DNA of 7,255 bases from NCBI GenBank assembly GCA_030666075.1, contig DAOUYN010000041.1:1-7255 (forward strand), given 5' to 3'. The notes beneath the pieces are model-generated. The model ran no database searches and had not been told where the DNA came from. It saw only the letters and a program-made list of their open reading frames with translations. A program made the position numbers and the translations under genes. The DNA is from Actinomycetes bacterium. GTDB lineage: Bacteria; Actinomycetota; Aquicultoria; CAJVYJ01; JAUVQD01. Every line of letters starts with the position of its first letter. Within the stretch, counting starts at the first letter, position 1. Positions 1 through 6,471 of this stretch are shown one piece after another.

Positions 1-309
1 TTGGCGCCTGCTCTGAGTCCGAAGAAGAGCGTCGAGGGCGCGGTGGGTTCTGTCATTATCACCGCTGCTGTTTTGGGGCTATTCTGGTTTTGGTCGGATG
101 TGACCGTGGTGGAGCGGGTCTTTTTCGGGGGAGCTATCGCCCTGGCGGCCATCTTTGGCGATCTATTCGAGTCGGCGCTGAAACGAGAGGCTGGAGTCAA
201 GGACAGCGGGGCACTCCTGCCGGGCCACGGAGGTCTCCTCGATAGGGTCGACTCGCTGCTGGCCGCGGCTCCGATCGCTTACTTCCTGCTCGTTATCTGG
301 CTGGGTTGA
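1..309 (+). CDS. cdsA: Phosphatidate cytidylyltransferase (CDP-diglyceride synthase), C-terminal part
   Basis: This integral membrane enzyme makes CDP-diacylglycerol from CTP and phosphatidate, the branch point of phospholipid synthesis. Only the last 102 residues are present; the family is usually about 260-280 residues, so the gene begins before the window and the TTG at base 1 is most likely an internal Leu codon. The fragment opens with the conserved SPKKSVEG segment (residues 6-13). It carries the CDP-diglyceride synthase signature at residues 58-84: Ser58, Lys61-Arg62, Lys67-Asp68, His76-Gly-Gly and Asp81-Arg82 with Asp84. Hydrophobic stretches at about 16-30, 40-53 and 86-101 are membrane segments. 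It is followed 75 bases later by dxr, the usual order in cdsA-dxr-rseP clusters. The signature leaves little doubt about the family. Confidence 0.95.
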   Translation: MAPALSPKKSVEGAVGSVIITAAVLGLFWFWSDVTVVERVFFGGAIALAAIFGDLFESALKREAGVKDSGALLPGHGGLLDRVDSLLAAAPIAYFLLVIWLG

Positions 310-373
310 CGCCTGCTCCGGATTCACGAATACTTCACGTTCGTATGGTAAGGTTCGGCGCAGCTCGGCAACG

Positions 374-378
374 GGTGA
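374..378 (+). promoter_or_regulatory. Ribosome binding site of dxr
   Basis: GGTGA lies six bases before the ATG at 385 and matches part of the anti-Shine-Dalgarno complement. No comparable motif precedes the other in-frame ATG at 403, so this short site favours the upstream start, which adds six residues before the Rossmann motif. Confidence 0.5.
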
Positions 379-384
379 CATAGC

Positions 385-1563
385 ATGGATCAACAAAACA
401 CAATGCAACGAATAGTTATATTGGGTTCAACCGGCAGCATCGGGCGTCAGGCTCTCGATGTAGTCATGAAGCGCCCGGCGGATTTTTCTATCGCCGGCCT
501 AGTGGCCTTCTCCAACAGGGAGGAACTGCTCCGTCAAGCAGAAGCGACCCGGCCTGACTTCGTCTGCCTGGTCGATGAGTCCGCGGCCAAGCAGCTTCGC
601 GACGACTTAGGCTCGACCGCATCTGCGACGCCGACGCTCCTAACCGGTGAGGAAGGCCTTTTAGCCGCGGCTGCCTGGGAGGACGCCGATACTGTGCTCA
701 ACGCCGTCGTGGGCGGGGCGGGTCTGGCCGGGACACTCGCGGCGCTCAAAGCCGGGAAAAAATTAGCCCTGGCCAACAAAGAGTCACTGGTGGCGGCCGG
801 CAAGCTGGTCAAACGGACCCTGGAAGAAAGCTCCGGCTCGCTGATCCCCGTGGACTCGGAACATAATGCTCTTTGGCAATGCCTTATCGGCGAGAAGGAC
901 AGTGAGGTAGCTCGACTGCTGTTGACTGCGTCCGGCGGTCCTTTTTGGGGCAGACGGCCATCGGACTTGGCCGATGTGACCCCCGCCGAGGCCTTGGCGC
1001 ATCCCAGATGGGAGATGGGTCAGCGGATATCGATCGATTCCGCCACCCTCTTGAATAAAGGACTGGAGGTTATCGAGGCGCACGAGCTTTTCGGGGTCGA
1101 CTATGACCGGATCGACGTGGTCGTCCACCCGCAGTCGATCGTCCATTCACTGGTCGAATTCGTAGACGGGTCGCTTAAGGCGCAGCTCGGGCCGACCGAT
1201 ATGCGCCTCCCGATCCTTTACGCTCTGGCCTGGCCCAGGCGCATCGGCCCAGTTCTTCCAGCCTTCGACATCACTACCGTCGGAGATCTGACGTTCGAGT
1301 CGCTCGAGCCCGGCTGGGCCCCCTGCTTCGATTTGGCGCTGGAAGCCGGAAAAGCCGGGCGCTCTTATCCGGCGGTCTTGAACGCCGCCGATGAGGTGGC
1401 GGTGGCCGCATTTCTCTCAGGAATGATACGATTCCAGGATATTGGAAATATTATAAATCACGCCCTTTCCGAACATGAGCCAATAGATATCGATTCCGTC
1501 GACGACTTCACGCAAGTCGACGCTGGAGCCAGGGCGTCGGCTCGGCAGGCGAAAGTTTCTTAA
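385..1563 (+). CDS. dxr: 1-deoxy-D-xylulose 5-phosphate reductoisomerase
   Basis: Dxr converts 1-deoxy-D-xylulose 5-phosphate to 2-C-methyl-D-erythritol 4-phosphate with NADPH and a divalent metal, the first committed step of the MEP isoprenoid pathway, in the cytosol. The 392 residues match the usual length (about 380-400). An N-terminal Rossmann domain holds GSTGSIG (14-20), then NAVVGGAGL (106-114) and ALANKES (128-134). The catalytic domain shows the metal ligands Asp157, Glu159 and Glu228. Substrate residues Ser183, Ser219, Asn224 and Lys225 are present, as is the flexible loop HPRWEMG (206-212) with His206 and Trp209. These sit at a constant offset from the E. coli residues as I recall them. 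NAADEVAVAAF (333-343) is the expected C-terminal motif. All key residues are intact, so it should be active. ATG385 is preferred over ATG403 because GGTGA precedes it. The protease gene follows after 15 bases, in the same frame. Confidence 0.97.
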   Translation: MDQQNTMQRIVILGSTGSIGRQALDVVMKRPADFSIAGLVAFSNREELLRQAEATRPDFVCLVDESAAKQLRDDLGSTASATPTLLTGEEGLLAAAAWEDADTVLNAVVGGAGLAGTLAALKAGKKLALANKESLVAAGKLVKRTLEESSGSLIPVDSEHNALWQCLIGEKDSEVARLLLTASGGPFWGRRPSDLADVTPAEALAHPRWEMGQRISIDSATLLNKGLEVIEAHELFGVDYDRIDVVVHPQSIVHSLVEFVDGSLKAQLGPTDMRLPILYALAWPRRIGPVLPAFDITTVGDLTFESLEPGWAPCFDLALEAGKAGRSYPAVLNAADEVAVAAFLSGMIRFQDIGNIINHALSEHEPIDIDSVDDFTQVDAGARASARQAKVS

Positions 1564-1566
1564 AGC

Positions 1567-1571
1567 GAGGT
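1567..1571 (+). promoter_or_regulatory. Ribosome binding site deciding a TTG start (RIP protease)
   Basis: GAGGT sits seven bases before the TTG at 1579, in the 15-base gap after the dxr stop. The protease frame has an in-frame stop (the dxr TAA at 1561-1563) just upstream. It contains no ATG or GTG before the HELGH motif, so TTG1579 with this site is the only conventional start. Confidence 0.7.
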
Positions 1572-1578
1572 CATTGAA

Positions 1579-2874
1579 TTGAGTGTCGGCGTAGTAGTAG
1601 CCATTCTCGGGCTAGGTCTGATCATCTTCATACATGAGCTTGGGCATTTCGTGGCGGGTAAACTTCTGCGGCTCAAGATAACGGAGTTCTTTATCGGCCT
1701 GCCGATCGGCAGGCCTCTCTTCAGCTTCCGCCGCGGTCAGACCGAGTACGGGATCAAGCCCGTCCTGTTTGGCGGCTACATCAAATTCCCGGAGTATGTG
1801 GCGATGGGTGAACCGCAGATCGACAGGGTCCGGCCCGATGGCCCGGCTGAGATAGCCGGACTAAAAGAAGAAGATATCATCACGAGCATCGACGGGCAGG
1901 CGGTCGGAGACTGGCACGATATCTTTCAGCTCGTCAGCACCAGGGCCGGGAAGACGGTCGACCTTCAGGCTAATAGGGGCGGCGTCGAGATCGAACTGAA
2001 GATCACCCTGGAAGATGTCGAGGGTGTCGGCCGCATAGGAGCGGGGCCGGTCGCGACCGACGATATCTATATAGACGATCTGCCTGACACACTTGACGGC
2101 CAGAGCTTGCCGCGTAAGAGCTTCGTGGTAGCAGCAGGCCCACTGATGAACATCTTTTTGGCCATCGTCATCCTGGCCGGAGCATTGATGATAGGTTTCG
2201 CTGAGCCGACTACCACCGTCGGGCGTGTTATGTCGGACAGTCCGGCAAAGTCCGCGGGCATAGAAGCCGGCGACAAGATCGTGTCGGTGGCCGGCGCAAA
2301 AACAGATGATTGGCAGAGCGTCATCAAATCCATCAGCGATCACGCCGGCCAATCGGTCAAGATCGCGGTCGAGCGCGACGGGGTCATAGAGACCTTCAGC
2401 TTGACGCTGCGCAAGCAGTCCGATGAAGGGCTGCTCGGCATCGGTACAAAGCTAGTTCGCCGGCCTCGACCGCCGGTCACAGCGGTCAAAGAAAGCTTTG
2501 GGTTCTCATATCAGGCGACTGGTATGATTCTCGATGTAATGGGCCGCCTGGTCATGCGGCCAACGAGCGTCGTCGGTCAACTCAGGAGTCCGATAGGGGT
2601 CGTCCAAGAGACCGCCCCGATTGCCGAGCGCGACCTGCTTGAGTTTGCAGTGACGCTCGCCGGTATCAGTATTGCCATCGGCATCTTCAATCTCCTGCCT
2701 ATCCCGCCTCTGGACGGCGGGAGGATACTCGTCTCACTGATAGAGTTCCTGTCGAGACGGCGCATCAAGAAGGAGTCTCTCGTCTTCGTCAACGCCGTCG
2801 GCGTCTCCTTATTATTGATGTTGATGATATATGTGATCGTCGCGGACATCTTTAGAATCACTATAACCAAGTAG
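1579..2874 (+). CDS. rseP: RIP (site-2, M50B/RseP-type) membrane metalloprotease with two PDZ domains, one in an unusual position
   Basis: This intramembrane zinc protease family cleaves transmembrane substrates such as anti-sigma factors or remnant signal peptides. The 431 residues show membrane segment 1 (about 3-23) ending in HELGH (19-23), with zinc ligands His19 and His23 and catalytic Glu20. GGYIKF (65-70) follows. Membrane segment 2 (about 182-207) carries AAGPLMN (185-191). Segment 3 carries NLLPIPPLDGG (371-381) with the third ligand Asp379, and segment 4 is about 402-424. A PDZ-like domain at about 211-290 lies in the usual place between segments 2 and 3. A second PDZ-like stretch at about 77-148 (GPAEIAGL, then SIDGQAV) lies between GGYIKF and AGPLMN, where E. 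coli RseP has only a short linker. The start is TTG with GAGGT upstream. Catalytic residues are complete; the substrate is unknown. The symbol follows the family and does not claim the E. coli sigma-E role. Confidence 0.93.
   Translation: MSVGVVVAILGLGLIIFIHELGHFVAGKLLRLKITEFFIGLPIGRPLFSFRRGQTEYGIKPVLFGGYIKFPEYVAMGEPQIDRVRPDGPAEIAGLKEEDIITSIDGQAVGDWHDIFQLVSTRAGKTVDLQANRGGVEIELKITLEDVEGVGRIGAGPVATDDIYIDDLPDTLDGQSLPRKSFVVAAGPLMNIFLAIVILAGALMIGFAEPTTTVGRVMSDSPAKSAGIEAGDKIVSVAGAKTDDWQSVIKSISDHAGQSVKIAVERDGVIETFSLTLRKQSDEGLLGIGTKLVRRPRPPVTAVKESFGFSYQATGMILDVMGRLVMRPTSVVGQLRSPIGVVQETAPIAERDLLEFAVTLAGISIAIGIFNLLPIPPLDGGRILVSLIEFLSRRRIKKESLVFVNAVGVSLLLMLMIYVIVADIFRITITK
1696..1715 (+). repeat. Perfect 20-base palindrome inside the RIP protease gene
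   Basis: Two perfectly complementary ten-base arms (GGCCTGCCGA and its reverse complement) meet without a spacer. The sequence encodes part of the IGLPIGRP segment (residues 39-46). Its symmetry arises partly from the repeated Ile-Gly-X-Pro codons, but the Arg codon AGG completes it. It could extrude a hairpin in RNA or be chance in GC-rich coding DNA. Confidence 0.9.
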
Positions 2875-2922
2875 CGACAAGATGCGCCGTCCCGGGTGCT
2901 GTCCCAGTTAGTCCGTATGCAA

Positions 2923-2928
2923 TAGAAT
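2923..2928 (+). promoter_or_regulatory. Possible -10 element for a leaderless ispG transcript
   Basis: TAGAAT differs from TATAAT at one position and ends six bases before the ATG at 2935, so transcription could begin at or very near the start codon. The 60-base gap lacks a convincing Shine-Dalgarno sequence for ispG, which fits a leaderless message. No good -35 box is seen at the right distance, so this remains weak. Confidence 0.3.
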
Positions 2929-2934
2929 GAACTC

Positions 2935-3972
2935 ATGACGACAAAGAAGATCATGGTCGGCAAGATCCCTATCGGGGCCGGTAGTCCAGTAGCGATCCAA
3001 TCGATGACTAACACCAAAACGCGCGACGTCGAGGCGACGACTGCGCAGATAGAGGCACTGGTCGAGGCCGGCTGTGAACTGATCAGGGTCTCTGTTCCCG
3101 ATGACGAATCAGTCGAGGCCCTGCCCGCTTTGATCAAGTCGGCCACCGTCCCCCTCATCGCCGATATCCATTTTCGGGCCGACCTGGCTATCAAGTCTAT
3201 TGAAGCCGGTGTGGCCAAAATACGTATCAACCCCGGGAACATCGGAGCGCGAGAGAAGGTCGCCGCAGTCGTTTTGGCGGCCAAGAAGGCCGGTGTGCCG
3301 ATACGGATAGGGGTCAACTCGGGGTCGCTGAGTAAAACAGTCCGCGCCCTCGATGTCCCGGCAGCGCAGAAGCTTGTCGCCAGCGCCTTGGAGAATATCA
3401 GCCTCCTGGAGGAGCTGGATTTTGACAATATCGTCGTATCGGTCAAATCTTCGGATGTCATGGAGACGATCGAGGCCTATCGGAGCCTTGCCGGGCAGGT
3501 AGATTATCCGCTACATTTAGGAGTAACAGAGAGCGGCACCCGGGAAACAGGGGCGCTTCGCTCTGCTGTAGGGCTCGGAGCGTTGCTGGCCGATGGAATC
3601 GGAGACACTATCCGGGTCTCGCTTGCGGCCGATCCGGTCGAGGAGATCGACGTCGCCAGGCAGATACTCCAGGCTGTCGGGGCCAGGCGGTTTTACCCGG
3701 AAGTCATAGCCTGTCCGACCTGCGCGCGATGTGAGATAGACCTGTTTCCGCTCGCGCGGGAACTAAAGGACCGCTTGAAGAGCTCCGGCAAACCTTTGAA
3801 GGTGGCGGTAATGGGCTGCGTGGTCAATGGACCCGGTGAGGCGGCTGATGCCGATGTCGGCCTGGCCGCAGGACAAGGGAAGGGCGTCATCTTCCGGGGC
3901 GGACAAGCAGTCAAGACGGTGCCCGAAGCGGAGTTTTTGTCAGCTCTGCTGGCAGCGGTCGACGAGATATGA
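2935..3972 (+). CDS. ispG: (E)-4-hydroxy-3-methylbut-2-enyl-diphosphate synthase
   Basis: IspG (GcpE) reductively converts 2-C-methyl-D-erythritol 2,4-cyclodiphosphate to HMBPP, the penultimate step of the MEP pathway, using a [4Fe-4S] cluster in the cytosol. The 345 residues match the short bacterial form. The TIM-barrel N-terminal part shows IQSMTNTKTRDVEAT (21-35), IADIHF (75-80) and KIRINPGNIG (95-104). LGVTESG (195-201) and GIGDTIRVSL (221-230) follow. The C-terminal cluster domain has Cys260, Cys263 and Cys295 plus Glu302 in GCVVNGPGE, the three-Cys-one-Glu ligand set known from the family. An additional Cys266 makes the segment CPTCARC. The ATG start gives a normal N-terminus but lacks a clear ribosome binding site. 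proS follows after seven bases, so the two are probably co-transcribed. It shares its pathway with dxr, two genes upstream. Confidence 0.97.
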   Translation: MTTKKIMVGKIPIGAGSPVAIQSMTNTKTRDVEATTAQIEALVEAGCELIRVSVPDDESVEALPALIKSATVPLIADIHFRADLAIKSIEAGVAKIRINPGNIGAREKVAAVVLAAKKAGVPIRIGVNSGSLSKTVRALDVPAAQKLVASALENISLLEELDFDNIVVSVKSSDVMETIEAYRSLAGQVDYPLHLGVTESGTRETGALRSAVGLGALLADGIGDTIRVSLAADPVEEIDVARQILQAVGARRFYPEVIACPTCARCEIDLFPLARELKDRLKSSGKPLKVAVMGCVVNGPGEAADADVGLAAGQGKGVIFRGGQAVKTVPEAEFLSALLAAVDEI

Positions 3973-3976
3973 GGAG
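3971..3976 (+). promoter_or_regulatory. Ribosome binding site of proS, overlapping the ispG stop
   Basis: GAGGAG overlaps the ispG TGA (3970-3972) and lies three bases before the ATG at 3980. It selects this ATG over upstream in-frame starts lying inside ispG (for example 3827) and suggests that terminating ispG ribosomes help initiate proS. Confidence 0.75.
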
Positions 3977-3979
3977 AAT

Positions 3980-5680
3980 ATGCGGATTTCGGATTCATTC
4001 ATACCGACCCTGAGAGACGACCCCGCGGAAGCGGAGATCGTCAGCCATAAACTCATGGCCCGCGCGGGTCTTGTTCGGAAGTCGGCGGCGGGTTTTTATA
4101 CTTGGCTCCCGCTTGGCTGGCGGGTACTGCGCAAAGTGGAGAATATCGTGCGCGAAGAGATGGACCGGGCGGGCTGCCTTGAGCTGCTGATGCCGATCCT
4201 TCAGCCAAAAGAGCTTTGGGAGGCGACGGGCCGCTGGGCGGCTTACGGCCACGAGATGATGCGGGTCACGGACCGCCATGGACGCGAATTCTGTCTCGGC
4301 CCGACCCACGAAGAGATGATAACAACCGTCGCCAAGGAGTTGCGCTCCTATAAGGACCTCCCCAAATGCCTATATCAGATCCAAGCCAAGTTTCGCGATG
4401 AGATCCGCCCGCGCTTTGGGGTGATGCGCAGCCGCGAGTTCGTCATGAAGGACGCGTATAGTTTCCACACCGATGAAGCCAGTCTCCAAAAGACATACGA
4501 CCGGATGAGCGAAGCTTATAGCCGGATCGTCGAGCGCTGCGGCCTGACTTACCGGTCGGTCAAGGCAGCCGGCGGTCTGATCGGCGGGGCCGTTTCCGAA
4601 GAATTCATGGTCTTGGCGGAAACCGGGGAAGATGTCGTCATCTATTGTCCCGAGTGTGATTACGCGGCCAATCTCGACACCGCGACCTCGAGGTGGCATA
4701 CCAGAGCGCCCGATGAGGCCGGCCTCCCGATCGCTAAGAAAGCGACGCCTGACAAAAGGTCCATCAAAGAAGTCTCAGAGTTCCTCGATGTCGAGCCGCG
4801 GTCGCTTGTTAAAACTCTTATCTTCAGGGCGGGAGATAAAGTCGTAGCCGCCCTGGTGCCCGGCGATAAGGAGCTGAATCCCGAGAAATTGGCAACCATC
4901 ACCGGGGTGGGGGAGGTGGAGCTCTTCAGCGAGGAAGACTTCGCGGCTCGCGCGGATCTTGTCTCCGGCTTTGTCGGACCGGTCGGCCTCGATGCGGTCG
5001 AGATCATCGCCGACCATTCCCTCAAGAGCATGCGCAACTTTATCACTGGGGCCAACGAAGCCGGCTTTCACCTGCTCAACGTTAATGTGGAAACCGATTT
5101 TAGCGTCGATGTCTGGGCCGATCTGGTCTATGCGCAAGTGGGCGAAAGCTGTTCACAATGTGACGCCGGCCGACTCGAACAGATGCGGGGGATCGAAGTC
5201 GGTCATATCTTCCAGCTCGGCACTAAGTATAGCGAGCTCCTGGACGCGCAATACGTTGACGAAAACAGCGAGTCACATCCATTCGTGATGGGTTGCTATG
5301 GGGTCGGCGTCAGTCGGGTTGTGGCCGCGGCCATCGAGCAGAGGTCCGACGAATCCGGCATCATCTGGCCGCCGGCTCTAGCACCCTACGACGCCCAACT
5401 GATTACCCTCGGTAAGGACGATTCCGTCAAAGATGAAGCCGACAAACTATATGCATCGCTCGCCACTGATTTTGACATCCTCTATGATGACCGCTCCGTC
5501 AGCGCGGGGATCAAGTTCAAGGACGCCGATCTTATCGGCCTTCCTTTTCAGCTCATCATCGGCAAGCGATTTGCCGAGACACGCCAAGTCGAGGTCAAGA
5601 TCAGGGCGACCGGCGAGCGGGCCGAGCTCAGCGTCGAGGAACTCCCCGGCTGGATGCGCGAGACGCGAGAGGGACTGTGA
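3980..5680 (+). CDS. proS: Prolyl-tRNA synthetase, bacterial type with insertion editing domain
   Basis: ProRS charges tRNA-Pro with proline in the cytosol. From ATG3980 it is 566 residues, close to the 572 of E. coli; the reading frame is open further upstream into ispG, but that extension is not family-like. The class II core has GPTHEE (107-112), motif 2 beginning FRDE (138-141) and continuing to about 162, and motif 3 around GCYGVGVSR (438-446). Between motifs 2 and 3, residues about 224-407 form the insertion domain that clears mis-charged Ala-tRNA-Pro. It includes Lys278 in SLVKT, at the position of the E. coli editing lysine (Lys279). Two Cys pairs (223/226 and 391/394) flank this domain and could bind zinc. 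The anticodon-binding domain is about 470-566, with DDRSVSAGIKFKDADLIG (503-520). Its place after ispG matches gene order in Gram-positive-type genomes. No T-box leader is present. Confidence 0.97.
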   Translation: MRISDSFIPTLRDDPAEAEIVSHKLMARAGLVRKSAAGFYTWLPLGWRVLRKVENIVREEMDRAGCLELLMPILQPKELWEATGRWAAYGHEMMRVTDRHGREFCLGPTHEEMITTVAKELRSYKDLPKCLYQIQAKFRDEIRPRFGVMRSREFVMKDAYSFHTDEASLQKTYDRMSEAYSRIVERCGLTYRSVKAAGGLIGGAVSEEFMVLAETGEDVVIYCPECDYAANLDTATSRWHTRAPDEAGLPIAKKATPDKRSIKEVSEFLDVEPRSLVKTLIFRAGDKVVAALVPGDKELNPEKLATITGVGEVELFSEEDFAARADLVSGFVGPVGLDAVEIIADHSLKSMRNFITGANEAGFHLLNVNVETDFSVDVWADLVYAQVGESCSQCDAGRLEQMRGIEVGHIFQLGTKYSELLDAQYVDENSESHPFVMGCYGVGVSRVVAAAIEQRSDESGIIWPPALAPYDAQLITLGKDDSVKDEADKLYASLATDFDILYDDRSVSAGIKFKDADLIGLPFQLIIGKRFAETRQVEVKIRATGERAELSVEELPGWMRETREGL

Positions 5681-5689
5681 GCTAAAGAA

Positions 5690-6319
5690 GTGTCTATAGC
5701 TCTGGTTATACCAGCGTATAACGAAGAAGACCGTATTGGACCGGTCCTGAAGGCCGCCGCCGGGGTCGATCTACTGAGCGAGACGATAGTCGTCGACGAC
5801 GGCTCTTCGGACAGGACGGCCGAAGTTGCCAGGGAGTTCGACGTCAAGGTCATCGTCCTACCTGAGAACCGCGGAAAAGGGGGCGCTATGCAAGCCGGCG
5901 TCGAGGCCACGGATGCCAAGATCGTCGCCTTCAGCGATGCGGATATAATCGGCCTGAAATGCGAACACTTCAACCTCCTAATCCAGCCGCTGCTCGATGA
6001 TCCGACGCTAGTGATGACCGTGGGCAAGTTCTCAGGTGGTCGCCGGCGTACCGATTGGTCGCAGAACCTGATTCCGGCCATCTCGGGGCAGCGGGCCATC
6101 CGCCGGGCTTTCTTTGATGATCTGCCCGACCTCGAAGATTCCGGTTTCGGTGTCGAGCTGCTCATTACGCGGCACGCAAAATCGATAGATGCCCACAAGA
6201 TCGAGGTCACCCTCGAAGACCTGACGCAGGTGATGAAGGAAGAGAAGCTCGGGGTCGTAAAGGGTGTCTCGGCCAGGATGCGCATGTATCAGGATATCTT
6301 CAAAGCGTTCTTGAGATAA
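5690..6319 (+). CDS. Family 2 glycosyltransferase (GT-A fold), substrate unknown
   Basis: This is a soluble-looking nucleotide-sugar transferase of 209 residues with no membrane segment. The GT-A fold is visible from VIPAYNEE (6-13) through ETIVVDDGSSDRT (31-43), NRGKGGAMQAG (60-70) and SDAD (82-85), whose Asp83 and Asp85 form the metal-binding DxD. Downstream are ISGQRAI (131-137) and GFGVELL (152-158), which resemble the acceptor half of dolichol-phosphate-sugar synthase-like proteins, and a basic QVMKEEK tail region (180-186). The GTG at 5690 is the only usable start, because the in-frame TGA at 5678 closes the frame upstream and the fold begins immediately. The ribosome site is weak. It lies nine bases after proS and probably ends this operon. 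The acceptor could be a polyprenyl phosphate, a lipid or a small molecule; the sequence does not say which. Confidence 0.85.
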   Translation: MSIALVIPAYNEEDRIGPVLKAAAGVDLLSETIVVDDGSSDRTAEVAREFDVKVIVLPENRGKGGAMQAGVEATDAKIVAFSDADIIGLKCEHFNLLIQPLLDDPTLVMTVGKFSGGRRRTDWSQNLIPAISGQRAIRRAFFDDLPDLEDSGFGVELLITRHAKSIDAHKIEVTLEDLTQVMKEEKLGVVKGVSARMRMYQDIFKAFLR

Positions 6320-6325
6320 CTCCGG

Positions 6326-6354
6326 TTTACAGCTTGGAAAACTTTTGTTAATCT
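6326..6354 (+). promoter_or_regulatory. Probable metK promoter (extended -10)
   Basis: TTTACA at 6326-6331 matches five of six bases of the -35 consensus. After a 17-base spacer comes TAATCT at 6349-6354, which keeps the first, second and last consensus bases. TG at 6346-6347 with one base between makes an extended -10. The predicted start is near 6361, just six bases before the riboswitch P1 helix, which is what an S-box leader needs. It begins seven bases after the glycosyltransferase stop, in an AT-rich pocket of GC-rich DNA. Confidence 0.65.
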
Positions 6355-6366
6355 GAAATAGCGAAA

Positions 6367-6471
6367 GCTCTTATGCAGAGAGGTGGAGGGACCGGCCCTT
6401 TGAAGCCTCGGCAACCTGGGCGTTACAGCCTTCAAGGTGCCAAGTCCTGCGGAGAACCGACAGATGAGAGC
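6367..6471 (+). promoter_or_regulatory. SAM-I (S-box) riboswitch aptamer upstream of metK
   Basis: This RNA binds S-adenosylmethionine and controls metK. The conserved core AGAGAGGTGGAGGGA (6377-6391) is followed by GGCCC, TGAAGCC and GGCAACC, as in the S-box family. P1 pairs 6367-6374 with 6464-6471 over eight base pairs (one G-U). P3 pairs 6410-6417 with 6434-6441, apart from a bulged A. P4 pairs 6447-6452 with 6457-6463 (one bulge) around an AGAA loop. The single P4 hairpin followed by P1 closure indicates SAM-I rather than SAM-IV. One oddity: the base after the P1 5' strand is G (6375), where the family usually has C pairing with the G now at 6463. The type is close to certain. Confidence 0.96.

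Noticed and set aside
1..3. TTG at the first base as a real start codon
   Set aside because: The frame is already inside the conserved SPKK region of CdsA, and the product would lack most membrane segments, so this is an internal Leu at the window edge.
306..349. Possible promoter before dxr (TTGACG at 306-311, TATGGT at 344-349)
   Set aside because: The spacing is 32 bases, far from the usual 17, and no acceptable -10 lies at the right distance from TTGACG. Co-transcription with cdsA is simpler.
1561..1581. Possible dxr-protease fusion by stop-codon read-through, since both genes share a frame
   Set aside because: A GAGGT ribosome site and TTG start lie in the gap, both proteins have complete family lengths, and nothing suggests read-through.
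2577..3461. Long open frame on the minus strand across the protease and ispG genes
   Set aside because: Its translation is Ser/Thr/Ala-rich low-complexity text without any family motif. It lies opposite two well-conserved genes, so it is a by-product of GC-rich codon use.
3827..3979. Upstream extension of the proS reading frame into ispG
   Set aside because: The added 51 residues lie in a different frame over the conserved IspG C-terminus and do not resemble any ProRS N-terminus. The ATG at 3980 has a GAGGAG site and gives the normal family length.
5790..5801. Twelve-base palindrome GTCGTCGACGAC in the glycosyltransferase gene
   Set aside because: It encodes the conserved Val-Val-Asp-Asp motif, whose favoured GC-rich codons produce the symmetry automatically.
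5548..6285. Long open frame on the minus strand opposite the glycosyltransferase
   Set aside because: It is rich in Ser, Arg and Pro, has no recognisable motif, and is antisense to a gene with intact GT2 motifs.
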